A stretch of 64,000 nucleotides of DNA from Kingdonia uniflora (taxonomy: Eukaryota > Streptophyta > Magnoliopsida > Ranunculales > Circaeasteraceae): NCBI GenBank assembly GCA_014058105.1, contig JACGCM010001161.1, positions 1 to 64,000 on the forward strand, read 5' to 3'. Positions within the stretch are counted from its first letter, which is position 1. Every line of letters begins with the position of its first letter. Shown here piece after piece: positions 23,501 to 35,700 of this stretch. Position numbers and translations under genes: made by a program. Under the pieces are notes generated by a model, which did not search any database, was not told the DNA's origin, and worked only from the letters and a program-made list of their open reading frames with translations.

Positions 23501-23960
23501 GCTGTTTTCGGATCGGATCGGGAATATGGGAGATCAGAATTATTCTGATTTTTATTTTATTTTTATTTTTTAAACTGTAAAATCTGTTCAGATCTGATTT
23601 TTTTCGGATCTGTAAAAATGGATCTAAATTATGAAAAATTCAGATTAAATCGGAATATTGTTCAGATTAAATCGGATTGGAAGGTATTCGAATTAAATTT
23701 AAATATTGTTCGGATTAAATCAAATCGGGGGTATTCGAAATAATCGAATCGAATTTTATTCGAAAAAATCATATTGAATCTTGTTCGGACAAAACGGACC
23801 GAAAATTTTGGAATAGTTCAAGGCTATCCGATTCCGATCCGAAATTTTTCGAAAAAAAATCGGAATCGGAACTGTAAAATAGGGTTTCGAAATCGGAAAA
23901 ATCATACCGAATTTCAAAAAAAATTATAAGTTTGAACAAAAGTTGCAGCCTTACATACAA
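23500..23960. repeat. AT-rich block with degenerate AAATCGGA repeats
   Basis: Variants of the word TTCGGATTAAATCGGA recur many times, for example near 23640, 23660, 23710 and 23860. It resembles the interior of non-autonomous DNA elements, but no convincing terminal repeats or target duplication were found. The ORFs here are not credible genes. Confidence 0.45.
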
Positions 23961-24050
23961 GTCAGACCAGGTATTGTTTCAGGGTGATTTTTATCCTTAG
24001 TACCATTTTTTGCTTAACACACTACCAAAAAAAGTCCTTCATATAGTATA

Positions 24051-25132
24051 TGATAGACGTAGAAATACGTAGGATTAATGCGCCTAAAAGTATTATTTTG
24101 TTAATCCCGATTTATTAATTTTTAATGTTAGTAGCATTTTCTTATTTTCATACACTTATCACTGTTGGAGCTAATAAGTATAAAAAGACATTTAATAGAA
24201 GGTATAAAGAGTTAAAGTATTCCAGCAGTCTCTCAGGCACAAGGAAGATGCATACATTCAATGTACTTGTAGATTTTCTCCATGGAATAAAGATAATGAA
24301 ATACTCTACAAGGATTAACATGAGATATAATTTATCTTTATTTGATAGAGTTTTAAAATTGTAAATAAGTTTCTCCTATCTCCTATAAATATGAGAGCAA
24401 TTTTATATATTTTACACATCTCAATCTCAGGAAGAAATAAAGCTTGCTTTTTTCAGTATCTTTATCTTTCTTTCTCTCTCTTTTATTTTATGCGTTTAAT
24501 TTAAGTTGTGATCAACACCATTAATGGAGAGCTAATCTCCTTAGCTTAGGCTAAGGATTGAACCTCCGATGAAGTGAGCTAAATTGATGTTAATAGTAGT
24601 TTAGATCTAGAATTAATCTTCAATTCTCTGATTTGAAGTTACGAAGAGTTGATCTAGCCATGACAACTCTAAGTTACTACAGATATAAGGAAGATGTTGA
24701 ATTAGAGTTAATACTCTCCACCTAGCCATGGAAATGAGTTTATAAACCTTAGATCTGATTGTCCACGAACAACGAAGTTCTTACTTAGGGTTTTAGCCAC
24801 AAACCCTAGATCTTATACCCGAATAGACCTAGCTATGGCTATTACGTGTGGATAGAAGCTACCGTTTTCATATTGTTTAGTAAACTAAATCGGAGGTAAT
24901 CCAAAGCTTAGGTTATTTTCCTTATAATAGTACCGAAAGTTAGTAATTTAGATTTATGCTTTATATCAAAACATTTTTATCAAAATTAGTTTAGATTCGT
25001 TTATTAGTTAATTAAGAAATTATATTTTTAATACGTTTACTCCCCGTGGATTCGACCCCCGCTTACCCTTATTATATTACGACACCCGTAGTTTTGAGCG
25101 GGGTATTTAAATACCTAGTTTTTCTCGCATCA
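24051..25132 (+). repeat. Solo LTR (1082 bp)
   Basis: It starts TGATAG and ends CGCATCA and is flanked on both sides by GTATA (24046-24050 and 25133-25137), a 5-bp target duplication. Inside are a TATA-like CTATAAATATG near 24381 and an AATAAA near 24437 in promoter-R order, giving plus orientation. CCCGTGGATTCGACCCC near 25043 is a phrase I associate with plant LTRs. No internal element remains, so it probably formed by LTR-LTR recombination. Confidence 0.82.
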
Positions 25133-25443
25133 GTATATAACCCAAAAGATGGAGAACTTTAACCATAACTAAAATTTATCCCTCTTTTTCTCCTCTATCT
25201 CCAAAAATTTATCATCGTTCTTTTACGCTTTTTTTTCCTCTATCTCCACGAATTTTGTGTTCATTTAATTTGTTCTTCAAACTCCGACAAAGTACTAGAA
25301 CTCCATGTTATATTTTCGTCGTCGTCGCCACCGTCGTCTCTTTTTTGTCTTTTTTCTTTTTCTCACTTTCTCTTTCTAGGCATATCTCAATTTAAAATTT
25401 AAAAGTTATTACAACACCACTTATAATCAAAATTAAACTTAAA

Positions 25444-25857
25444 AGAGAATGATTAAATCAATTTTGGTATGTGATTGTGAGAAAGTCTATTAAAATTTAT
25501 GTTTGGATGAGTTTTTGAGGAAAAATTTACAAATAATAATAATTATTATTATTTATGGTTTTTCCCCATCAACACTAGAATACATAGCTATAAAAATGCT
25601 GGCAAATAGCTTTCAATAATACTCATTAACGTTATGCTCTTAACTTTGAAAGAGAATGATTAAATCAATTTGGGTATGTGATTGTGAGAAAGTCTATTAA
25701 AATTCATGTTTGGATGAGTTTTTGATTATAAATTTACGAATAATAATAATTTATTTATTTTATGGTTTTTCCCCATCAACACTAGAATACATAGCTATAG
25801 AAACACTGGCAAGTAGCTTTCAGTAATACTCATTAACGCTATGCTTTTAGCTTTGGG
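25444..25857. repeat. 207-bp tandem duplication
   Basis: AGAGAATGATTAAATCAATT at 25444 recurs at 25651, with long near-identical runs between (GGTTTTTCCCCATCAACACT, GAATACATAGCTATA). No coding potential is seen. Confidence 0.88.
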
Positions 25858-25965
25858 AACTTATTAATGTTGTTTTTTTTTCTAAGTTTTTTCCATTTTC
25901 CCTCACTAAACCTAGTGTGTTTGTATGTTATAGAAATGCAATGCCAACAACTTTCCAGGGGCGGC

Positions 25966-26176
25966 CATTGGGGAGTGCGAATGCACAAGGCCCAAGGGAA
26001 AAATGGCCCCCAAAAGAAAAAAGAAAAAATGCCCAGGCCTAAAGAAAAGATTACGGATTCACTGAGACGTGTCATTGGGGAGTGGGAGGTGTGCGACCGC
26101 ACAAGGCCAATGGAAAAATGGCCCCCAAAAGAAAAAGAAAAAATGTTCAGGCCTAAAGAAAAGATTATGGATTCAT
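25966..26176. repeat. 107-bp tandem duplication
   Basis: CATTGGGGAGTG at 25966 recurs at 26073, with AAATGGCCCCCAAAAGAAAA and AGGCCTAAAGAAAAGATTA in both copies. It lies just after the 207-bp duplication but is unrelated to it in sequence. Confidence 0.85.
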
Positions 26177-26674
26177 CTACTCGGAGGGGGTACTGGGTAA
26201 CCTGATAACACAGTTGGAGTGATCTTTTGCCATAGTATGAAGAATCGCATACCCATAGTCCCATAGTGTGGGTGGTGGAGATGCTAAAAATGTTAACAAT
26301 GTATGTAGTAAACAATAAAGATTAATCGATAGGGAATAAAGGTAATTTAGAAAGAACTTATCATTTTCGAGGCTCGTCAAAAGGAGACGATTTTCGTAAG
26401 AGATTTTGCTCCACTAATTCACTGAATAACGATCTTGTTATGGCTACAACAATACTCTTCCAGGATACAACGGATAAAAAGCTTCGCGATGCACAGAGAG
26501 AAGCAATTTTCAAAATCTACAGCAAGAACTCCATGCTTGATAAACGAGAGAAATGTTTGAAAAAGAATACTAGTTGTTTGATTCGATGGATAATGTACAG
26601 GTTAACCCTCGCCACAATATATAGATATATTTTCGAACTTCGTGGAGTTCAAAGCGGAGAAAATTCAGCCACAA
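26177..26674. other. Spacer left of Copia element 1
   Basis: Before the Copia insertion this DNA would have lain directly upstream of MORC, so it may hold displaced promoter sequence. An open frame from an ATG at 26440 (MATTILFQDTTDKKLRDAQ) runs into the LTR; I recognise no domain and do not call it a gene. Confidence 0.35.
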
Positions 26675-26873
26675 TGAAGGAGAAGAAGTTACTCCTTCAT
26701 CAATCCACGATCTGGTTTTATGCATATAATGAGGCAGCAGCTATAGACTAAACCAGTCTCCTTATCCAAGCCCAAGCCCAAGCCCAAGCCCAGCTGACTG
26801 AAAACAGAATCAAGCCCAACTTCTACAACCCACAACCCCTAACCCATGTTTATAAGTTTCATAAATCACAACA
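26675..26873 (-). repeat. 3' LTR of Copia element 1
   Basis: Plus strand TGAAGGAGAAG to CACAACA. It includes a CCAAGC hexamer array near 26767-26790, shorter than in the other LTR. Confidence 0.82.
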
Positions 26874-27411
26874 ATCCCCCACATTGTATGAAACTTAAAA
26901 GATCATCCTGGAGTTTCAGTTAAGACTAGTGTTTAGTAGTGGTGTCCGTAAACTTGAACCACCGCCTTGTAGAAGTAATCGGGGGTACTAGCTGATCAGT
27001 GAACTGGAGTCTTGAAATGGTCAGCTTTATAGATGTGTACCTCGTCAATATACTTTACCCACTATTCTTTCGTAAAGATTCAGCTATTGTGCTCGTTACG
27101 CCCGTGAGCTGTCCTGAACTCATAAGTGCTCTAAAGAACTAGTCAAGCTCTCATGGGAAGCGGCCAAACCTCCACACTTATATAGGTGTTTCTATCAAGA
27201 GTGTTATTACCAAAATACTCATTGGATCAAATCCATACTTAGATAACATTAAGAGTTTAACTCACCTTTTATTTTGTCTTTGGTACTATCACATCATAGG
27301 GATGAGTTTGGAGTGAAATTCAATCAAATTATAGTACCCCCCACAATCACTCTCACAACTTGTCTTTCCCATTGAACCTAGTTTTTGGGATCTCCAGTCA
27401 CTTAAGTTGGG

Positions 27412-29466
27412 TTACCAATGCCGGCCGGTGATTGTTCTTGATAAAGCTTTTAGCCCCCTCCCTTCTGATGTACTTGGAATTAGCTCTCTGGCTAATGCTT
27501 TCGTGAGTGGATCTGCCAAATTATTTTGAGATCTCACATAATCAATGGCGATCACTCCGTCCTTTAAAAGTTTTTGTACAGTTTTATGTCTACGACGTAT
27601 ATGCCGAGACTTACCATTATAAGAATGGTTCAGCGTTCTCTGTATTGCTGTTTGGCTATCACAATGTACGTACACAACAAGAACTGGTTTCGTCCATAAT
27701 GGAACGTCCATTAAAATTTTCTTAACCATTCTGCTTCATCACCAGCTGTGTCCAAAGCCACAAACTCGGATTCCATAGTGGAACGAGCAATACACGTCTG
27801 CTTGGTGGATTTCTAAAACACTGTACCACCTCCGAGGGTGAAAATATAAGCGCTGGTGGATTTGGATTCGTTTGAGTCCGAGATTCAGTTTCCATCGCAA
27901 TATCCTTCTAAAACAGCTGGATATCTAAAATAATGAAGTCCATAGTTTAAAGTAAACTTCAGGTAACGTAAAACTCTAATGAGAGCAACCCAATGTTCTT
28001 GGTTTGGGTTTATCGTATATCGACTCAATCTCCCAATAGCTAGTGCTATATCAGGTCTTGTACAGTTCATGACATACATCAAACTGCCTAAGACTCTAGA
28101 GTATTTAAGTTGAGATACACTGTTACCTAAGTTTTTCTTTAAGTTGTTATGAGGATCATAAGGAGTTCTAGTAGGAATACAGTCAAATTGTTCAAATGTA
28201 ATGGGATTGTGATAAAATAATTTTCTCGGAGTCTCTTATAATCTTTATTCCGAGAATCACATCAGCAACTCCCAAATCTTTCATATCGAAGTTTCTTTTC
28301 AAACAGTTTTTAGTGTTGTCTATCATCTCCATACTAGTTCTAAATATCAACATATCATCTACATATAAACATATAATTACTCCATTTGATCCATCAAATT
28401 TGTAGTAAATACATTTATCGGCTTCATTAATCATATACCCATTGGATGTAAGAACAATATTAAATTTTTCATTCAATTGTTTTGGTGCTTGTTTAAGGCC
28501 ATAAAGAGATTTCTTAAGTCGACAGACTTTCTTACCAGTTACCTTAGACTCGAAGCCTTCAGGTTGGTCCATGTAAATCTTTTCTTCCAAGTCACCATTA
28601 AAAAAATTTGTCTTTACATCCATTTGATGTATAATTAGGTTATGTATAGAAGCTAAAACAATTAACAATCTAATCGAGGTTATTCGAGTAACAGGGGAAA
28701 AGGTGTCAAAAAAGTCAACCCCTTCCTTTTGTCTATAACCTTTTGCCACTAGTCTTGTCTTGAATTTTTCTATTATACCATCAGCTCTCAGTTTCTTTTT
28801 GAAAATCCATTTACACCCAACAGTTTTACAACCTGGGGGTAGATCAACTAGCTCATAAGTGTTGTTGTGCACAATCAAGTCATATTTATTGTTGATAGCT
28901 TCCTTCCAAGAGGAGGCATCAGTTGATGACATTGCTTGATTGAGAGTGGCAGGGTCATTTTCTACAAGAAATGTCAAGAAATCAGGACCAAAACTAGAAG
29001 CTGTTCTAGCCCTCTTACTACTTATGGGTTTTATCTTGTCTAAATCGCGTTCAGCAGATTTCTTAGAAGATTGTAGAGATAGTTCATTATGAACTTCAAC
29101 TCTATCTTTATTATACAAAATATCTTCAAAAAATTCCGCTTCTCGAGATTTAATAATAGTGTTAACATCCATTTGATTATTCTTAGATCTTATAATCACA
29201 AATCTGTAAGCACTGCTATTATTAGCGTAGCCAATAAATACACAGTCTACAGTTTTGGGGCCAAGCTTAGTCCTTTTTGGGGCAGGTATTCCAACCTTAG
29301 CTAAGCACCCCCACACTTTAAAATATCCATAAGAATGTCTTATATTCTTCCACAATTCATAGGGGGTCTTACCAGAATCTTTAAAAAGAATCAAGTTAAG
29401 TATATGACAAGCAGATAACAAAGCTTCCCCCCACATTGTCATAGCCAGACCTGAACTTATCAACAT
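27412..29466 (-). pseudogene. Copia 1 integrase C-end, reverse transcriptase and RNase H
   Basis: The main frame (28192-29466, 424 aa) starts in late integrase (WGEALLSACHILN, YELWKNIRHSYGYFKVWGC) and runs through RT: WKEAINNKYD, KWIFKKKLRADG, ARLVAKGY-type motif, [29 protein letters not shown] and catalytic YVDDM. RNase H follows in further frames: [20 protein letters not shown] near 28000, and a last piece (27412-27729) with HCDSQTAIQ and NLADPLTKALAREL. Copia order (integrase before RT) is clear. RT is largely open, but the product is truncated and frameshifted. Confidence 0.88.
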
Positions 29467-29684
29467 TGAAGGAGAAGAAGTTACTCCTTCATCAGTCCAC
29501 GATCTGGTTTTATGCCTATAATGAGGCAGCAGCTATAGACTAAACCAGTCTCCTTATCCAAGCCCAAGCCCAAGCCCAAGCCCAAGCACAAGCCCAGCTG
29601 ACTGAAAACAGAATCAAGCCCAACTTCTACAACCCACAACCCACAACCCCTAACCCATGTTTATGAGTTTCATAAATCACAACA
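29467..29684 (-). repeat. 5' LTR of Copia element 1
   Basis: Close match to the left LTR, about 18 bp longer because of extra CCAAGC and ACAACCC units. It ends CACAACA next to the MORC leader. Confidence 0.85.
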
Positions 29685-29787
29685 AAAGAAACTTACCCAC
29701 TATAGCAAAAAGCTCCAACGGTATCTTTCTTCTGTGAATCCCTCAACCCTGAAGAGCCCTAATTTCAGAAACCTCCCTCCCGCCAAA
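29685..29787 (+). promoter_or_regulatory. MORC leader left between the LTR and the start codon
   Basis: Only 103 bases remain of MORC's own upstream DNA before LTR sequence begins, so the core promoter is probably displaced to about 26.6 kb or replaced by LTR DNA. The start context CGCCAAAATGTC is good for plants. Confidence 0.5.
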
Positions 29788-32700
29788 ATGTCACAAAAAC
29801 AATCAAACAATTCTACCAACGTTGTCGATCTCGAGGATAACAACAATAATGATCCATCCATTAAAAAGAAAGCTACCAAACAATCATCACATACTGTGGC
29901 AAGCTCGAGTAATCAAACCCAGAATTCGGATTTGGACTCGCGTAGATTCTGGAAAGCAGGGGATTACAATGTTGGTCCGACCAAATCATCTCACAATGGA
30001 GGTTTGATTGTCTTAATTTCTTGCTTTTATGATACAATTTTGAGTTTGTTTGGAGTTAAATTGCGATTTTGAGATTTTTCTGCTCATATTTGTAGATGAA
30101 TTGGAACATGCAAGAGTACACCCTAAGTTTCTACATTCAAATGCTACATCACATAAATGGGCTTTTGGAGGTTAGTACTTGCATGTAATTTTTTTTACAA
30201 TGAGAAATGTAGGTATTAGTAGCTCAAATGACTAGCTCAAAGTGAGATTCACCTATTAGAAGATTAGAGCTCCGCTTGGTAACTGGGAAATGTTTGTGAT
30301 CAGGAATGTTTCTGGTGATTTAGAGAATTACTAGCTGTTGGAAATATAAACTATGTTACCTCGTTTCCAACAATGAATAAGAAGCCGAAAAGAGATAACT
30401 GTAACTGGAGAGATGATTTGCGGCAGCACTGGAATAATGAATATAACTGGAAGAGGAGTAGAGCCGAGTTGCGGACAATGTCGCTTTCTTTAAGACGTTT
30501 CCGTGCACTGCTCAACAAATAGTTTATTGCCGCACGGTCGCCCTCAGGATAAAACGGCGGGTTAGGATAATAGGATTCCCTCTTGCAGGGAGAGAAGCCT
30601 TATGTACTTTGTGCTTCTATAACAATATTCGGATTCGTGAAACTCGGTAAAGCAGAACTCGAATGAATGAATAGAGAGAGAGATGAAGAGAAACTCAGAA
30701 GTGTTTGTTATGTGTCCAAAATTACTTCAGGTTTGGTTTTCTTTTATAGACAAAAAAAAGATCCGTTGTGGGAGAGAAAAATGGGAGACACGTCCTCCAC
30801 AACGGCTAGTGGGATCGCAGCGAAAATTAGATCTCAAAAGTCTGAGTCAAAAACCCAACAGATAGATTTAAAATAACTAGTAAAGGTTTTGGATTAATTA
30901 AAAGCTCATTCCCAACTCCAAAGAACTTTTCAGTGAAAAGAGTAGGAGGCCCTTGGGCCCAGAGTCAGGAAGAGCCAATTGCCCAAATCCTAAATCCTAA
31001 AGCCCGAACCCGAGCCTCCCGAGGAGGTGTGTGCAAGTATGTTGGAATAAAAGCCCACCATACACTCACACACTCACATGCTTCCCACTTACTCATGTCT
31101 ACAACCAATGATTAAGTGAGAGGGTATATATCTCTTCACATTCATAATTCCTTAGCAATGTGGGACTATGTTCAAAGAACACAAAATAAGCTACCCATAC
31201 CAAGAGGTCATGAGTTCGAACCCCCTTGGGTTAACTTTCGGTTTTTAGAGATAAACCCAACAATCCCCACAATATCGATAAAAACGTATATGAGAAAATA
31301 TCTGAGTAAGAATCCAAAACTGTGTTTAAGTAGAGGTATCTTTCAACTTGAACATTTACTTTAGCGAACATAAGATCAGAAACTAGAATATAGAGTGACT
31401 TTCGTCTTGAACTCTAAGTTCCTGAGGGTACAAAGTTTTTTTTTCACACAGGTCCTATAGTGCAAAGTTCTTAAAGCCAGCGCATTTATGGCCTTGTGCT
31501 CGTATCCCAGTCATAATGAAAGCTCTAGAGAACTTGCCCAAGTTCCCATAGGAAGATGCCCCACTTCCACAATCGTCGAGGTGAGTATACCAGAGATGCT
31601 TCTGTAGGCAACCCACTCCAAATGGAGCATAGTCCTCATTAAGAGTTAAATAACTCATCCTTAACTTCTTACAGGATGTCATGCTCTATAGGGATGGACT
31701 AGGAGTTAAAACCCCTTTCTTTAATGCATGATTCTCAACAATCACTCTGTGATTTGTTTTTTTCCTTTGAACCTATTTCTTGGGATCCCCAGTCGATAGG
31801 TTGGGTTATTATCTCAGAGTGTTCAAATATAAATGGGCTTTAGCCCCATCCTTTTTGAGGTGTTCCACACCTTCTGCCGTGCTAGTCATTTCGTCAAAGG
31901 ATCAACCATGTTCGCTTCAGGCCTAACAAAATCCACTCTTACAACTCCTACAATTAGCTTGTCTCTAACTGAGCTGTACTTACGAAAAATTGCAAGTTTC
32001 TTACCGTTGTAGTAACGGTTATGAACAAGTGCGATAGCGGCAGTACTATCACAGTGAATAGTATGGAGTATCGGTTTATCCCATAAAAGGATATCTGATA
32101 GTAGGCTTCGCAGCCATTCTGCTTCCTCACTAGCAACAACTAGTGCTATCAACTCAAATTCCATCGTTGATTGGGCTAAGATGGTTTGTTTCTTCGACCT
32201 CCAAGAAACCGCCCCACCTGCTATGTTAAAAACATAAGCATTAGTAGCCTTGAAATCTTCTGAAAGGGTATTCCAATCGGCATCGCAATATCCTTCAAGG
32301 ATTGTGGGAAACTTCTTGTAGTGTATTCCTAGGTACATGGTTCTTTTAGATAATACATGACCCTTTCTATATCATGCCAACGCTCTATACTAGTTCTACT
32401 GATAAATCTACATAGTACCCCCCCCACTGCCTAAGCAATGTCTGGTCTAATGTAATCAGTTGCATATCGAAGACTACCGATTATGTTGGCATACTCAGAT
32501 TGTTTTACACTGTCTCCATTGTTCTTAAACAATTTACACTAGGGTCGAAAGGAGGACATCCAGGCTTGCAGTCAAAATAATGATACTTTTTTAGAATCTT
32601 CTCAATGTAATGAGATTGATCTAAGTAAATACCATCTTTTGTCCTAGTAATCTTAATTCCCAGAATAATACTAGCCTCTCCAAGATCCTTCATGTCAAAG

Positions 32701-35700
32701 CTCCGACTTAGTAAATTTTTGGTCTCGTTCACAACTGTGTTGTTGGAACCAAAGATAAGTAAGTCATCTGCATATAAACATATAATAGTGCAAACATTTT
32801 CAGCTATCTTGTAGTAAGTGCATTTGCCACTTTCGTTAATCTTAAAACCATGTGAAATAATTAAATTATCGAACTTTTCATGCCATTGTTTAGGTGCTTG
32901 CTTAAGACCATACAATGATTTAACCAATTTACAGACTTTACGTTCCTGACCAGGTACGATAAATCCTTCAGGTTGGTCCATGTATATTTCTTCTTCTAAC
33001 TCAACATTTAAAAAAAACTGTTTTTACATCCATCTGGTGAACTACTAAATTATAAGTAGCGATTAAAACTCTAATAGAAGTAATTCTAGTTATTGGAGAG
33101 TAAATGTCAAAGAAATCTACATTTTCTCTCTGTCTGAAACCCTTAGCCACAAGCTGGGCTTTGAATTGCTCTACTGAACCATCAGGTTTAAGTTTACGTT
33201 TAAGGATCCATTTAAAACCTATTGTCTTACAACCATGAGGTAAGTAAGAAAGGACCCACGTTCCATTGGACTCCAGAGATTCCATCTCATCATTAATGGT
33301 CTCTTGTCGAAAATCAACATCTGTAGAACTAATAGCCTCTTGAAAGGTAGATGGATCACCCTCTAGAGTGTTTACAACATAATCAAGACCAAAGTCCTCC
33401 ACACGAGCTCTCTTGCTCTTTCTAGGTACTATATCAATGTCCCTAGCCTCTACAATTATAGGTTCTATCCTAGGTACAGTACTATCGGAGGATGAGCCCC
33501 CACAATTTCTAGATTTAAAAGGAATTCTTATCTTCAAAGAAATCAACATCTAGAGACTCAATAATAACCTTGTTTTACAAGTTATAAAATGTAAACGCTT
33601 TACTGTTAATGACATAACCAATAAAAATAGATTGATATGCACGACTAGCAAGTTTAACTCTTTTAGGATCATGAATTTTAACATAAGTTAAACATCCCCA
33701 AACCTTAAAATACGAAACATTTGGTTTTCTTTTATTTCATAACTCTAGTGGCGAAATAAGTGTCTTAGAGTTAGGAATTCTATTTAATACATTATATACA
33801 GTTAAAAATATTTCTCCCCACCAATGTGGGGCTGCACTTGAACTAACCATAATACCAACTACAAGTTTAGTAAGGGTACGGTTTTTGTGTTCAACTTACC
33901 GTTCATTTCAGGAGAATAAGGTGCAGTAGTTTCATGTATAATACCTTTTGATTTGTAAAAATCATTGAAAGCACTATAATCATATTAAGTTCCTCTATCG
34001 CTACGAAAATGTTTAATTTTTTTCTTCAAATTGGTTTCAATTTCTGCTAAAAAGATTTTAAACATTTCCAGTAAGATAAACATAAGTATAGTTCGAATTA
34101 TCATAGATAAAAGTAATAAAATATCGTTTCCATTTTTGGTTAAGACGCCGTCCAGTTCACATATATCTGAGTGTATAAGATCTAGAGGTTCCGTTTCCCT
34201 TTGGACATATTTGTGTTAAGTCTTTATAATCTTCGCTTGACCACAAGACTCACATTTTTCGAAGCTGTCCAAGGAGAACTTTGGAATCATCCCTAGATTA
34301 CTCATATTTTTAATAAGTTTCTTATTAACATGACAGAGTCTAGCATGTCAAAAATTTAAAGTGCAAACAGAGTAAGAAGAAGCAATTTTATTGATTTCAA
34401 CATTCATCTTAAACATTCTATCACAGGCATATCATTTGCCAACAAAAACACCGTGCTTAGTGATCGCGTACTGGTCCGATCCTATAGTCTGCAAAAATCC
34501 AGCCTTGTTGAGAAGAAACCCGGAAACCAATCATTTCTGGAGTATGCAAGACATCTTTCACCAGAAGTGTCCTTCCAGAAGTGAAGTTTAGCTCTACGTC
34601 CCCAGTTTCATGTACCTTTGTGGTATGGGAGTCTCCCAACAACACATTTTTATCTTCAGCCTCAGTATAGGTTTTGAACCAGGATTTGTCATAACAGACA
34701 TGGCGGGTAGCGGTAGAGTCAACCCACCACTCTTCTCTTCCACTTATCAGACTAACCTCTGATATCATAGCAACAAAGTGCTCTTCAGTCACATGCGCCT
34801 GAGCCCGGGGAGGTCTAGGACGCTTAGGGTTCCGACCGAACTTAGCCATATGACCAGGTCTGTTACAATTGAAGCAAATGAACAGAACAAAGTCAGTTGC
34901 AGGAGGTACCTGAGATGAGGGTCCATCTTGGTTCTGGTTCCTATTATGATTCTGGCTGTTCTTAAACTGGGTCGGTTTACGGTTCTGGTTCAGTTTCATG
35001 TTTTTCATATTTGGCTTGAAAACAATCTTTTCCTTACTCTTATTGTTCGAGACAATCAAAATTTCTTCCTTGATATCTTGTTTTCTAGCCTCCTCTTCAA
35101 TCCTTAGCCGGACAATCAGACTTTCCATAGAAAGCTCCTTCGATTTGTGCCTAAGGGTATTCTTAAATTTTTTCCATCCAGGCGGGAGCTTGTCTATGAG
35201 GATAGCTACCTGGAATTGCTCATCGAGCGGGATACCCTCTGACACAATCTCATGAGTTATCTTCTGTAAATCGTGAGACTGGGTAATTACATATTTGTCA
35301 TCGACCATATGAAATTTGAGGTAGCGGCTAACTGCATTCTTTTTCGACCTAGCTTCCTCGGTGTCATATTTCTTTTGAATTGCATCCCAAATGACCTTGG
35401 CCGATTTCATTACAGCATAATAATCATATAGATCATCAGTTAAGGCATTTAAGATATAATTCTTGCAAATGAAGTCCTGCTCAGTCAAGGCATTTAAGAT
35501 ATAATTCATGCAAATGAAGTCCTGCTCGGTCAATTATTCGATTGCTTCAGCATTTTCATCAGTTAGGGATGGCTCAAATACCGGTTTAGAGGTTGCAATA
35601 ATAGAAGCAACCTTTTTGGTAGTAAGGTAAAAGAATGTCTTCTACTTCTACTGTTTGACTTTGAAATGCAAACCTTTAAACTTGAAGGGTTTGTTTTGGT

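Larger units (their letters stand above)
26675..29684 (-). mobile_element. Ty1/Copia retrotransposon 1, internally deleted
   Basis: Two similar LTRs (26675-26873 and 29467-29684) enclose an antisense Copia pol. The 5' LTR (right) joins directly to mid-integrase coding, so primer-binding site, gag, protease and the first part of integrase are deleted. A polypurine tract (TGTGGGGGAT on the minus strand) precedes the 3' LTR. I find no matching target duplication (CACAA left, AAAGA right). The right end lies 103 bases from the MORC start codon. Confidence 0.88.

Noticed and set aside
23041..23580. Plus-strand open frame of 179 codons
   Set aside because: It overlaps VHA-a exon 1 and the CT tract in antisense and has no recognisable domain.
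24125..24364. Open frame inside the solo LTR
   Set aside because: It lies in LTR promoter DNA with no domain and low-complexity composition.
26440..26751. Possible small gene upstream of Copia 1
   Set aside because: Unrecognised, runs into the LTR, and has no sign of conservation; kept only as a note in the spacer entry.
29734..29787. Upstream extension of the MORC frame
   Set aside because: It begins with GTG, not ATG; the first ATG is at 29788.
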